Source: Candidatus Poseidoniales archaeon
GTDB taxonomy: Archaea > Thermoplasmatota > Poseidoniia > Poseidoniales > Poseidoniaceae
Direction: 5' to 3'
DNA: 56,734 nucleotides
Assembly (NCBI GenBank): GCA_003602575.1
Contig: QQRY01000056.1
Location: forward strand, 1-56,734
Both the position numbers and the translations under genes were made by a program. Positions 1 through 8,107 of the stretch are shown in pieces (the first letter of the stretch is position 1; each line of letters begins with the position of its first letter). The notes below the pieces were generated by a model. That model searched no databases. It was given only the letters and a program-made list of their open reading frames with translations, and was not told where the DNA came from.

Positions 1-106
1 CTGACATGTCATGAGTGAAGACCATGTATCTCCCAGTACTATCTACTTCATGATTAATTCGGAACATTATTGCCGTAGGTTTGAAGTCATAAACTATCAG
101 CAGAGT

Positions 107-940
107 ATGAAAGCCATGGCCACTGAAGCGATAGGTTTGCCAGAAATTCCTCCATCTGGTCCTTGGGATTCTTATGTTCTAGTGATTATTTGGCTCCCAT
201 TAATTTTGAGGATTATATTTTTAATTGTACCATTTAGAAAGGCTATTGCAAAACTTGCACCACACACTGGATGGGCATTAAAACAACTCAAAAGTTTACC
301 AGTACGTGGTTTTGGATTACTTGCTTTGAATGAAATTTTAGCATTTATGATTCCCCCTTTACTTGTTTTATTACTCCGATTTTGGAGTGATCCTATTGGC
401 TGGCAAGAATGGTCGGAAGTCTCTAATTTAGCTGGTTCAGTATTACTTCTATGCTTATTCATTTGGATTGCAATGGATATGTTGAGAATTGCTAGAGTTA
501 GAAGGATGCTAAAGGCAGTTGAAAGGCATGATGTAAACAAATTACGGAAAGTTGCTGAAACTGGGCTTTCAGTTAGAAGTTGGTTGAGGAAGTTTGGGCG
601 TAAAAAGGATGATGAAGAACCCAAAGATAACAACGCATTGGTCAAACAAACTGGAAGTAGAGTTGCGAAATCTAGTCTGAAACTTTGGGCTGCAAGAGTT
701 TTAGTTGCCCGAAGATTAACCCCTGCGGGATTACTATCTAGTCTAGCTTATGGGGCAGCCGTTGAAGTTGCAAGAAGTGGTGCAGAACGAGCATCAGACT
801 TAGTAGATAAAAAAATGCAAGAAGAGTTTGATAAATTAGCAAACATAAATTCTAAGACACTTCTCTTACTATTTTCTAGAGATATAGCAATGGGAATAAT
901 TCCAATTTTTATTCTTTGGCTACTACCAAAAATCATGTAA
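107..940 (+). CDS. multi-pass membrane protein, unknown function
   Basis: I do not recognise this family. Counting from the ATG at 107, the 277-residue protein has hydrophobic segments near residues 22-43, 70-92, 108-126 and 253-275. A basic, partly charged region separates the third and fourth segments and contains a KKDDEEPKD stretch, so the central loop is probably cytoplasmic. The same frame stays open to an ATG at 11, but the extra 32 residues look unlike a protein N-terminus and precede the first membrane segment awkwardly, so I prefer 107; 116 is also possible. The gene is followed after 54 bases by phosphoglycerate mutase in the same direction. Coding is certain; function is not inferable. 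Confidence 0.7.
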   Translation: MKAMATEAIGLPEIPPSGPWDSYVLVIIWLPLILRIIFLIVPFRKAIAKLAPHTGWALKQLKSLPVRGFGLLALNEILAFMIPPLLVLLLRFWSDPIGWQEWSEVSNLAGSVLLLCLFIWIAMDMLRIARVRRMLKAVERHDVNKLRKVAETGLSVRSWLRKFGRKKDDEEPKDNNALVKQTGSRVAKSSLKLWAARVLVARRLTPAGLLSSLAYGAAVEVARSGAERASDLVDKKMQEEFDKLANINSKTLLLLFSRDIAMGIIPIFILWLLPKIM

Positions 941-994
941 ATCATCCATTATATTGATGTTCATTCGACTTCTGCATTGGTTTGAGGGAATGAT

Positions 995-1705
995 TTGTCA
1001 CTACTCATTTTGATGCGCCACGGCCAATCTATGTGGAATGCTGCTAAACTTTTCACCGGCTGGGTTGATGTTCCTTTAACCGATAAGGGGATCCAAGAAG
1101 CGATTACTGGCGGTAAAGAAATCTCAAAGCTACCTATTGATGAAGTCCATGTTTCCACTTTAATCCGTGCACAAATGACTGCAATGCTCGCTTTATCTCA
1201 GCATGAGGGTGGAAAAACACCAGTGTTTCAGTACAGTGAACCAGAAAATGGTTTAGATAATGTTTCAGAAAATGAAGCAAAAATGGTTGAATGGTCTCAA
1301 ATTAAGGGCGATGCTGGCCAAGAAAATATCTTGCCAGTTTATGTTTCTTGGCAACTCAATGAGAGGATGTATGGGGACCTTCAAGGTTTGAATAAAGATG
1401 CAACTAGAGAGAAATATGGCGACGAGCAAGTCCATATTTGGCGCCGTTCATATGATGTCCCGCCCCCTAATGGAGAGTCTCTTGAACTAACGGCAGAGAG
1501 AACATTACCATATCTTAACTCCTCAATTATACCAAAGATGGAGGCAGGAAAGAACATTTTTATCGCTGCCCACGGTAACTCTCTTCGAAGTATTATTATG
1601 GATTTAGAAGGCTTGTCAAGAGAACAGGTATTATCTTTAGAGGTACCAACTGGAGTTCCAATTATCTATAATTTAGAAGATTCCAAATGGACTAAATTAG
1701 ATTGA
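995..1705 (+). CDS. gpmA: 2,3-bisphosphoglycerate-dependent phosphoglycerate mutase
   Basis: Interconverts 3-phosphoglycerate and 2-phosphoglycerate in glycolysis and gluconeogenesis, in the cytosol. The histidine-phosphatase RHG motif is at residues 8-10 (phospho-acceptor His9), followed by the family's TGWVDVPLTDKG segment. LNERMYGDLQG is at about 121-131 with the acid/base Glu123, and the second catalytic histidine His193 lies in AAHGNSLR. Length is 236, usual for the dPGM family. The start is a TTG at 995, preceded at a proper distance by GAGGG (984-988). The next in-frame ATG (1013) would cut into the catalytic motif, so TTG is well supported. Many archaea use the unrelated cofactor-independent enzyme, so a bacterial-type dPGM suggests past transfer (inference). 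Confidence 0.93.
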   Translation: MSLLILMRHGQSMWNAAKLFTGWVDVPLTDKGIQEAITGGKEISKLPIDEVHVSTLIRAQMTAMLALSQHEGGKTPVFQYSEPENGLDNVSENEAKMVEWSQIKGDAGQENILPVYVSWQLNERMYGDLQGLNKDATREKYGDEQVHIWRRSYDVPPPNGESLELTAERTLPYLNSSIIPKMEAGKNIFIAAHGNSLRSIIMDLEGLSREQVLSLEVPTGVPIIYNLEDSKWTKLD

Positions 1706-1716
1706 AAAAAAACTCT

Positions 1717-1727
1717 ATTTTTTAAAT
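1717..1727 (+). promoter_or_regulatory. T-run and TATA-like element before the DUF1499 gene
   Basis: A T6 run followed by AAATT lies directly after the phosphoglycerate mutase stop and is centred about 26 bases before the ATG at 1748. It could act both as the poly-T terminator of the upstream gene and as the TATA box of a leaderless transcript. Position and composition only; not tested. Confidence 0.35.
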
Positions 1728-1747
1728 TAGAACTTTTAGTTGACTTT

Positions 1748-2242
1748 ATGCGAATGCCTCTTAGCGAAGCATCAAATCCAATAAAATTACTAGCAGTAAT
1801 TGGATTATTAATTTCACCATGGTTCTTGACCCAGGTTGGAATCGCAATATTAGCTCCTGATAAGGAAATTGAAACGATGCCTAGTTGTGAGTTGGATAGC
1901 GGAAATTGTGCCCATCTTGGCGGCGGTGAAACATATCGTATGGATTCTTCAATGGCAACTACAGTGGAACTAAATTCTTCAATTGTATGGGATAAGTTAC
2001 TAGATTACATCGAAGATAATGGTGGCGAGATACTGGTTGAGATAACTTCACAATCCTCTTACTATGTTCACTTTGTCGAGAAAACTCCATTTTGGAAATT
2101 TCCGGATGACATAGTCATTAGCATCACTGATTTTTCAGATAGTTGCGTCATAGAAATGCATTCACATTCGAGATTGGGCCGAGGCGATATTGGAGTAAAT
2201 CCAGATCGGCTGAATGCAATTCACGAAACGTTGTTCAACTGA
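1748..2242 (+). CDS. membrane-anchored DUF1499 domain protein
   Basis: A 164-residue protein with one N-terminal hydrophobic helix (about residues 12-34) and an external DUF1499-like domain. Visible family features are the CELDSGNC cysteine pair at the domain start, YYVHFVEKTPFWKFPDDIVI in the middle, and the closing HSHSRLGRGDIGVNPDRL, which matches the SASRxGxxDxGxNRxR signature of DUF1499 as I remember it. The biochemical role of DUF1499 is unknown. The gene overlaps the 3' end of the convergent JAMM gene by 8 bases. A TATA-like element sits at the right distance for a leaderless transcript, and no ribosome binding site is seen. Confidence 0.75.
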   Translation: MRMPLSEASNPIKLLAVIGLLISPWFLTQVGIAILAPDKEIETMPSCELDSGNCAHLGGGETYRMDSSMATTVELNSSIVWDKLLDYIEDNGGEILVEITSQSSYYVHFVEKTPFWKFPDDIVISITDFSDSCVIEMHSHSRLGRGDIGVNPDRLNAIHETLFN

Positions 2243-2987
2243 TTTTATTCAAATTATCCCACCCATAGGGAAGCCCTTCTGAGTCGACTAGAACAACATT
2301 TACTCCTAGTCCTGTTTTATGAAAAGCAATCAATTGAATTTCATGTATCTTATGTCCACTAGGTGCAATTCCTATCACAGATAGATTTTGTCTAGCTCCA
2401 AATTTCCTTCTTTTTGATGTTGTTGATTTTACCTGAGTTGCCTCTTCACCAAACCTCCTTCTTGTACCTTCAACATCATTGAACCAAGGCATTGGTCCTT
2501 CAGGAGAAAACCTCAATCCTAAAATCATGTCAACTCCTTGAGTTTCTTGAGCAGCATCAGCATCAGCCTCACTAGGAATTGCCGGTGCATTTGGATGGGT
2601 ATGTAGCCAATGAGTAAATCTCCCTGCTCTTGAACCTCTATTGGATGAAAACATATCATCAGTCCAGTCTTCAGGTAAATGGTGAACCGAGAATGAGTTC
2701 CCTCGATTGACTATATGGGCCTCTTTTATTTGATATCCTTGACTTTGAAATAACCCATCAACATGTTGATTACTACGAAATAAATTTTCAACTTCTAATA
2801 GATGTGGAGAATTAGAATCGATATCCATCCCTACAAGAATTTCATCGGGTAGTGATTGAAGGGCCCACCAAATCAAGTTCTCAAATAGGTCTCCATTGAG
2901 GTGAATTTGAGCAGCATAGGAATCTTTGGAATTAACAGAATCTAGATTATACGAGGCCATAAGTTCCTCTAACCACTCCTCCGCCAT
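2235..2987 (-). CDS. JAMM/MPN-domain metalloprotease-like protein
   Basis: A predicted zinc isopeptidase or peptidase of the JAB1/MPN/Mov34 fold. The JAMM signature H-x-H-x7-S-x2-D is complete: from the ATG at 2987, His129 and His131 (HTHP), Ser139 and Asp142. A plausible upstream catalytic glutamate is Glu49 in SLPDEILVG, placed as in other JAMM proteins. At about 250 residues it is longer than the minimal archaeal JAMM domain, with an extra N-terminal stretch and a C-terminal domain (about 180-250) I do not recognise. A TTG start at 2996 is possible, but the ATG at 2987 is preferred. No ubiquitin-like or E1-like gene is visible nearby, so the substrate is unknown. Confidence 0.8.
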   Translation of the reverse strand: MAEEWLEELMASYNLDSVNSKDSYAAQIHLNGDLFENLIWWALQSLPDEILVGMDIDSNSPHLLEVENLFRSNQHVDGLFQSQGYQIKEAHIVNRGNSFSVHHLPEDWTDDMFSSNRGSRAGRFTHWLHTHPNAPAIPSEADADAAQETQGVDMILGLRFSPEGPMPWFNDVEGTRRRFGEEATQVKSTTSKRRKFGARQNLSVIGIAPSGHKIHEIQLIAFHKTGLGVNVVLVDSEGLPYGWDNLNKIS

Positions 2988-3049
2988 CCCAATCAAACAT
3001 GGTAAAGGCTACTCGTTGATGAAAAGTATGTCTATTTGATGATTAAATT

Positions 3050-3057
3050 CATAATAT
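3050..3057 (+). promoter_or_regulatory. TATA box of leaderless gene at 3077
   Basis: CATAATAT is centred about 24 bases before the ATG at 3077 and no Shine-Dalgarno sequence intervenes. This fits an archaeal TATA box with transcription starting at or next to the start codon. Confidence 0.5.
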
Positions 3058-3076
3058 CCGATGGAAACCGCCTTAC

Positions 3077-3772
3077 ATGGCGAAGAAGAAGGGGCGTTTA
3101 GGTCGAATCTTCGGGGCCATCACGGGTAGCCCCTACGAACGTCTAATAAAACAGGTAGACAAATTGGTTGAGACTAGTGAGAGTGAACGAATTCTAGGTA
3201 AAAATCTTCTCAAACTTGTCAAAATTACTGGACAAAATTATGAAGAAGAAAAAATCGATGAAGAAGAACATGATTTGATTATTGAAGCAATCGAAGATGT
3301 AGATCCTCAAAATCGTGTTTTTGGAAAGGTTTCTGAAGATGAAGATTCGTTTTACATGGGCGATAGTCCTGAAGCACCTGAATTGAACCTTGGCAAGAGA
3401 AAGAATCTTGACCAATTAATGAAATCTAAGGGTAATGAATTTACTGGAAGTTATGGGAGAGAAGAATTTGAAGAATTCCGTAACAAGATGACACAAGACT
3501 TCCTTGATGAATCGGATAAAGCGGTTAGAGATGGCGATCACTCAGCAAATATTGGTACTGTAAACCGCGTATTTGCTGATGTTGATGACGAAGTTCAACA
3601 ACTGAAGAAGTCAATATCTGAAGAGACTGGAATGGAAGACCCAAATGCAGAAGAAGAACTTCCAGATGGATATTCGATTGACGAAGATGGAACTGAATGG
3701 TTTGAAGACGAAGATGGGTATTGGTGGTATCGTCTTGTTGGAGAAGACGAATGGCTCCCTCATGATGAATGA
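3077..3772 (+). CDS. acidic cytoplasmic protein with Trp-rich C-terminus, unknown function
   Basis: Not a family I can name. The protein has 231 residues, a basic N-terminus (MAKKKGRLGRIFG) and a strongly acidic, mostly helical body, and no signal peptide or membrane segment. The C-terminal 30 residues carry a compact aromatic/acidic motif, DGTEWFEDEDGYWWYR then EDEWL. It resembles the DGxxWW tail at the end of the surface protein at 36175-37494, suggesting a small recurrent binding module. The last 13 bases overlap the convergent membrane protein gene. The start is supported by a TATA-like box about 24 bases upstream. Confidence 0.75.
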   Translation: MAKKKGRLGRIFGAITGSPYERLIKQVDKLVETSESERILGKNLLKLVKITGQNYEEEKIDEEEHDLIIEAIEDVDPQNRVFGKVSEDEDSFYMGDSPEAPELNLGKRKNLDQLMKSKGNEFTGSYGREEFEEFRNKMTQDFLDESDKAVRDGDHSANIGTVNRVFADVDDEVQQLKKSISEETGMEDPNAEEELPDGYSIDEDGTEWFEDEDGYWWYRLVGEDEWLPHDE

Positions 3773-4680
3773 TTTCCTCTTTCTGGTTGTTTGAATAGTA
3801 CGACACTGTAAACGGTTATCAATAGTACAAATCCTCCAATCCACTGGTTATATTCTATCAGTAAAGATATCATCCAAATAAAGATGTAGAATATCGATAT
3901 AGTCAAGGCAAGAATAGTCATTATTATTGGTGCATACTTGATTCTTGGGTCGATGAAAGAATAAACATAGTATCCTCCTCCGAAATAAGCGTACATGTAG
4001 GCGAAGATGCAGTATAGAATACCGATTATCAAGCCAAATATTCCCAATTCCCAACTTAAGTTTGGTCTTGAAACAAAGAGATCAATAGCTAGTAAAATAA
4101 TTGTCCAGTTATGCATTACCATTTCATGGGTTTCAAATAAATGGTCGAAATTACGTTCTGAGCGAACTTCTTCAGGGACGATGACATATGTCACAACTGT
4201 CGCTGTTAGCATTGCCATACCAAGAGCCATTGGTAGCAATATACTCGAAAATAAATTTAGAAATTCAGGTGTCTTTGAATCGAATAATTGATACCAGCCA
4301 TGTATCGACATAAATAGGAAACAAAGTCCAAAAACAATTAGATTCCAACTGCTAAACGGCACCATACGTTCAACTCCCATCGTCTTATGAGGCAATGACT
4401 CTCTTTGCTTTCTAAATAATGGATTCATATATCCACCTTTTTTATTCATTATCATTAGAACGAATATTGTGTAGAATGCGAGTATAGTTGCTCCTGTGCG
4501 AAATATTGTCAAAATGGAATCTGAAATCATTGAAGATTCATAACTGATAATTTTCTCTTTTAACATAGATGAAATTTCAAACTTATAGAAAAAAACAACA
4601 GACGCGATGGCAACTAAAAAGACGATAAAGTAAGTGACCTTATCTTGATCTGTTTCCCCATAATCAAAGATTTCAGCCAT
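3760..4680 (-). CDS. multi-pass membrane protein, unknown function
   Basis: A 306-residue protein with about eight to nine hydrophobic segments spread over its length (near residues 17-33, 60-78, 110-128, 145-168, 190-205, 211-235, 250-275 and 280-298). The loops are short and there is no recognisable catalytic motif or domain. The N-terminus contains a short acidic stretch, EIFDYGETDQDK. The ATG at 4680 is preceded by a TATA box at about -26 and by a hairpin-like palindrome lying between TATA and start, so it is probably leaderless and may be regulated. It is divergent from the RND transporter gene at 4815. Confidence 0.75.
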   Translation of the reverse strand: MAEIFDYGETDQDKVTYFIVFLVAIASVVFFYKFEISSMLKEKIISYESSMISDSILTIFRTGATILAFYTIFVLMIMNKKGGYMNPLFRKQRESLPHKTMGVERMVPFSSWNLIVFGLCFLFMSIHGWYQLFDSKTPEFLNLFSSILLPMALGMAMLTATVVTYVIVPEEVRSERNFDHLFETHEMVMHNWTIILLAIDLFVSRPNLSWELGIFGLIIGILYCIFAYMYAYFGGGYYVYSFIDPRIKYAPIIMTILALTISIFYIFIWMISLLIEYNQWIGGFVLLITVYSVVLFKQPERGNHSS

Positions 4681-4681
4681 G

Positions 4682-4709
4682 AAGTCGCCTAAAAGGGCCG
4701 ACTTATAGA
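4682..4709 (-). promoter_or_regulatory. TATA box with overlapping palindromic operator candidate
   Basis: Read on the minus strand, CTATAAG (4702-4708) sits about 26 bases before the ATG at 4680. An inverted repeat, arms AAGTCG and CGACTT extended inward by CC/GG past one bulged base, fills the space between the TATA box and the start codon (4682-4704). This is the position where archaeal repressors commonly block polymerase loading. The palindrome is seen directly; the regulatory role is inference. Confidence 0.5.
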
Positions 4710-4784
4710 GTTGTATTTTTTTACGCTTCGAAATTGTTTACAGTAATGATAATTATTCATTCACGGCACGGAATTTAGCACATT

Positions 4785-4792
4785 ACTATAAG
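4785..4792 (+). promoter_or_regulatory. TATA box of the RND transporter gene
   Basis: ACTATAAG is centred about 26 bases before the ATG at 4815, with no ribosome binding site, fitting a leaderless transcript that also carries the coupled ABA4-like gene. Confidence 0.55.
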
Positions 4793-4814
4793 CACTTAAT
4801 CATGACAAGGACTT

Positions 4815-7601
4815 ATGAGAAATCCATTTTTCATGTTGACAAGTAGAAGTGTCGATAAACCAAAGTCTACATTAGCCATAATATTTGTAATAATATTAGC
4901 ATTATCTTCGGGAGCTAGTCAGCTAGTGTTTGATAATAGTGAAGACGGATTTTTCCCAGACAACGAAACAGTAACGCTACTCAATGAAATTGAGGATGAA
5001 TATCAAGCATCGGTGGATTTCATCAGAGTTATAGATGATATGGAACAAGGGGAACTTCTTGTTGGAGATACTTGGGAACAGTTGGCCTTGACAGAAGCAA
5101 TATTATTGAATGATTCAAATTTCAAAGATTATCATTACCCAATTTTTGGTTCCCAGCCTAACTTTGGAATGGCTAGTTCTGCAATTCAATGGCAAACTAT
5201 CCAAGACCCTGTAAGCGCACAAATTTGGATTTCTCAGGTTACTTCAGCCATTGAGGTTCTGAGAAATTCTAATGACAGTGCATTCAATGAGTCTTTGGAT
5301 AACCTCACTACTACGGCAAATATAATTCCGAAATTGGAACCGATTACCTCTGAAAGATTACTAGCATGGCAGCCAGGCGATGCAAATGCTTGGCTGGCGC
5401 GTCTAGATAGTGGTCAAAATTTAACAACTTCAATCAATGAAACAATTTGGAGGACTTATTCTTTATTTGGTTTCAATTCTGCAAAAACCGAGTTTCAAAA
5501 GGATTTGATGACAGATAGATTAGAACCTATGATTTCAGATCTTTATGCTTTGAAAGGTCAGCAATCAATTGATTATCGAGGTATAATGATTTCTAGCATT
5601 CCTGTTGGAGAAAGAGAGGACCCATGGAATATGTCTGGACCTGTAATTACTACCTTGGCGGTAAGTTCCGACCCTGAAGTCTATGGTTTAGAAGCAAATC
5701 AATTCCCCGTAGTTGAGAAAAACATTAACGAGTGGTCCGGTACTCTACTTGATGAATTAAAACAAGAAACAGGAGACTCCGAATTACGTACTTTTTCTTT
5801 CTCCCAATTTGGTATTGGCGCAACTGAAACTTTGGGTAAAGAAATTGGAATCTTAACAGGTTCAGCCTTCATGCTTCTAGCAATTATTTTATGGTTCAAT
5901 TTCCGAAGTGTTAGGGAAACTGCATATGTTATGATTCTAACAATTTTTGCAATTGGTGCAACCTATGGCCTATCTGGCTGGTTACAAAAGTTGGGCGTAA
6001 ATATGACCTTCAATGGTGCCATGAATTCTATTCCAGTCTTACTTCTTGCCATAGGTGTAGATTATGGCTTACACGTAGTTTTACGCATTCGAGAAGAATT
6101 AAAGGTAGCAGATTCTAAAGATGATATATCACGTCAAACAATTAGAGACTTTAGTTTAGAAGCAAGAAAAATTGCAATTAGAAGAGGTACAATCTTCACC
6201 TCTATTGCTCTTATGATTGCAATCTTCACCGATATGATAGGTTTTCTTTCCTTTAGGTTCTCGGCATTATCATTCCTCCAAGTATTTGGAACAGTTATCG
6301 CAATTGGATTATTCTTTATCTATTTGCTCAGCATCTCAGCATTACCTGCTTTGATGACAATAATCCCTCCAAAGAAACTACCTTTGGACAAGGCTAGTAA
6401 AATTGAAGTTGGCCCTATTGCAAAAGGTCTTGGAGAATTATCTACTAAACCTTGGAAGGTTGGTTTAATCGCGGTAATCCTATTGATGCCGATGTATTTT
6501 GGTTTTCAACAACTTGAAGTTGGATTTGAACAGAGAGATCAGTTTGACCCCAGTATAGAAGTAGTTGCAGATTTCATCTTACTTTCAGATGATTTCCAGA
6601 GTAGTCGTTCACCAATTTACATTGTATTCGATGGAGATATCATTTCACAAAGTGGAAGAGAATCGTGGAACTTAACAATGGCCGCAATAACTGATAGTCC
6701 AGATTCTAATGGGGTTCCAAGTGGTTTATGGAACGTATTAGATGAATCAAGATTACAGGATGAAGTTTTAGAGGAACTCATGAATGGAATCGATAATAAT
6801 AATTCTGGAAGTTGGACTGAACTCTCGGATTGGTTGTTAAATAATCAATCTGGCCGAGATTTGACAAGTGGAATTTTACATTCAAATGGTCAACAGACAT
6901 TGATCTCATTCCAAGCCAATACTTTAGATTGGCAAGCAACCGTTGACTTAGATGCCAGAATAAATGAATTATTACAACAAACAGAAGAACAATTTACCGA
7001 TGAAGGTGATTTGAGGCTTAGTGGTAGAAGTTTAATCAATGCTCAGACCACTTCTGATGTCGCGGCCTCTTCAATTCAATCTACAGCAATAGTTGCTATT
7101 GTGATATTGGTGATGTTGGTTTCAATTCATACAGTTCGACAAAAAGACCTGCAACAAGGTTTTGCTAGAGGATTTGTATCATGGATTCCACTAATGATGG
7201 TCATCGGTTGGGTATACGGTATAATGGGATACACTGGTTATCAGATAAACCCTCAAACAGTTACTATTGGTGCTCTATCTTTAGGTTTGGGCGTAGATTA
7301 TGCAGTTCATTTCACCACTAGATTGGAAGAGGAAGTAGAACATAATCCATTAGGAGGACAACAAGTTTGGGTTGAAAACGCTTCAGCCACAACTGGAAGA
7401 GCAATGTGGGGAGCAGCACTAACTACAGCAGGAGGATTTTCAGTTCTCAATCTTTCAGCATTATTGCCTTTGAGGCTCTTTGGCCAAGCCTTCGTAGTCG
7501 CAATTACCTTGGCTCTGTTATCAAGTTTGATTTTGCTTCCAGCCTTCTATACACCATTTTTGAAGAGTGATTCGAAGAAGTATATCAAGGAGGAAGAATG
7601 A
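4815..7601 (+). CDS. MMPL/RND superfamily transporter
   Basis: A large (928-residue) proton-driven exporter-like membrane protein with the two-fold repeat of the RND superfamily. One helix near residue 17-35 is followed by a large external loop, then a helix bundle at about 340-530, a second external loop, and a second bundle at about 750-920. Each bundle carries the GVDY motif in its second helix: Asp416 in AIGVDYGLH and Asp828 in GLGVDYAVH, the positions expected to relay protons. The family moves lipids, carotenoid-like or hydrophobic compounds; the substrate here is not shown. The stop overlaps the start of the next gene (ATGA), and AAGGAGGA just before it is a strong ribosome binding site for that gene. 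Confidence 0.88.
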   Translation: MRNPFFMLTSRSVDKPKSTLAIIFVIILALSSGASQLVFDNSEDGFFPDNETVTLLNEIEDEYQASVDFIRVIDDMEQGELLVGDTWEQLALTEAILLNDSNFKDYHYPIFGSQPNFGMASSAIQWQTIQDPVSAQIWISQVTSAIEVLRNSNDSAFNESLDNLTTTANIIPKLEPITSERLLAWQPGDANAWLARLDSGQNLTTSINETIWRTYSLFGFNSAKTEFQKDLMTDRLEPMISDLYALKGQQSIDYRGIMISSIPVGEREDPWNMSGPVITTLAVSSDPEVYGLEANQFPVVEKNINEWSGTLLDELKQETGDSELRTFSFSQFGIGATETLGKEIGILTGSAFMLLAIILWFNFRSVRETAYVMILTIFAIGATYGLSGWLQKLGVNMTFNGAMNSIPVLLLAIGVDYGLHVVLRIREELKVADSKDDISRQTIRDFSLEARKIAIRRGTIFTSIALMIAIFTDMIGFLSFRFSALSFLQVFGTVIAIGLFFIYLLSISALPALMTIIPPKKLPLDKASKIEVGPIAKGLGELSTKPWKVGLIAVILLMPMYFGFQQLEVGFEQRDQFDPSIEVVADFILLSDDFQSSRSPIYIVFDGDIISQSGRESWNLTMAAITDSPDSNGVPSGLWNVLDESRLQDEVLEELMNGIDNNNSGSWTELSDWLLNNQSGRDLTSGILHSNGQQTLISFQANTLDWQATVDLDARINELLQQTEEQFTDEGDLRLSGRSLINAQTTSDVAASSIQSTAIVAIVILVMLVSIHTVRQKDLQQGFARGFVSWIPLMMVIGWVYGIMGYTGYQINPQTVTIGALSLGLGVDYAVHFTTRLEEEVEHNPLGGQQVWVENASATTGRAMWGAALTTAGGFSVLNLSALLPLRLFGQAFVVAITLALLSSLILLPAFYTPFLKSDSKKYIKEEE

Positions 7602-8071
7602 TGCAACTCGTTGAAGTTATGTTTTGGTTTTCGTCACTTTGGATAATTCCACTATGGAGTTTGATGTGGTTTCTACCTAGGCACCATATTACTGCAAGAG
7701 TAATGAATGATTTACGAATATGTATTCTGCCACTATTGATTCCTTATGCAGTAATGGTTCTACCTAATTTATTAGATATTTTCATTACTCTTGGTAGCGA
7801 GATGCCGACTCCTGAATTGGTCATAGAATTTTTTCAAGAAGACGAGGTTATATTGATCGGATGGTTACATTTCTTGGCTTTTGATATTCTTGCTGGCAGA
7901 TACATTTGGAAGCGTATGCTAGCCTTTGATAGGCCAATCTATGTTTCTACGCCAATTCTAATCTTGTCGATGATGGTCGCTCCTTTAGGGTTTTTACTGG
8001 GCATAATTGCAACTTGGGATGCCAATGATTCATCAATAGAGATAAAAGATAGATTGCAGAATCATGATTAG
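7598..8071 (+). CDS. ABA4-like (DUF4281) membrane protein
   Basis: A 157-residue protein with four hydrophobic helices. The core WLHFLAFDILAGRYIW (about residues 88-103) followed by MVAPLGFLLG matches the WxHxLxxDLFxxR...GPxGxLL pattern I recall for the DUF4281/ABA4 family, whose plant member is required for neoxanthin formation from violaxanthin. Bacterial and archaeal members have no established activity. It is translationally coupled to the RND transporter (4-base overlap, strong Shine-Dalgarno AAGGAGGA), so the two probably act together, perhaps on carotenoid or other isoprenoid lipids (inference). Confidence 0.7.
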   Translation: MMQLVEVMFWFSSLWIIPLWSLMWFLPRHHITARVMNDLRICILPLLIPYAVMVLPNLLDIFITLGSEMPTPELVIEFFQEDEVILIGWLHFLAFDILAGRYIWKRMLAFDRPIYVSTPILILSMMVAPLGFLLGIIATWDANDSSIEIKDRLQNHD

Positions 8072-8077
8072 GGATAC

Positions 8078-8086
8078 ATTATATGT
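8078..8086 (+). promoter_or_regulatory. TATA box of the YHYH/TSP3 gene
   Basis: CATTATATG is centred about 26 bases before the GTG at 8108, with no Shine-Dalgarno. This supports leaderless initiation at a GTG codon. Confidence 0.55.
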
Positions 8087-8107
8087 CTTTGCAAAATGGT
8101 TTAGTCC

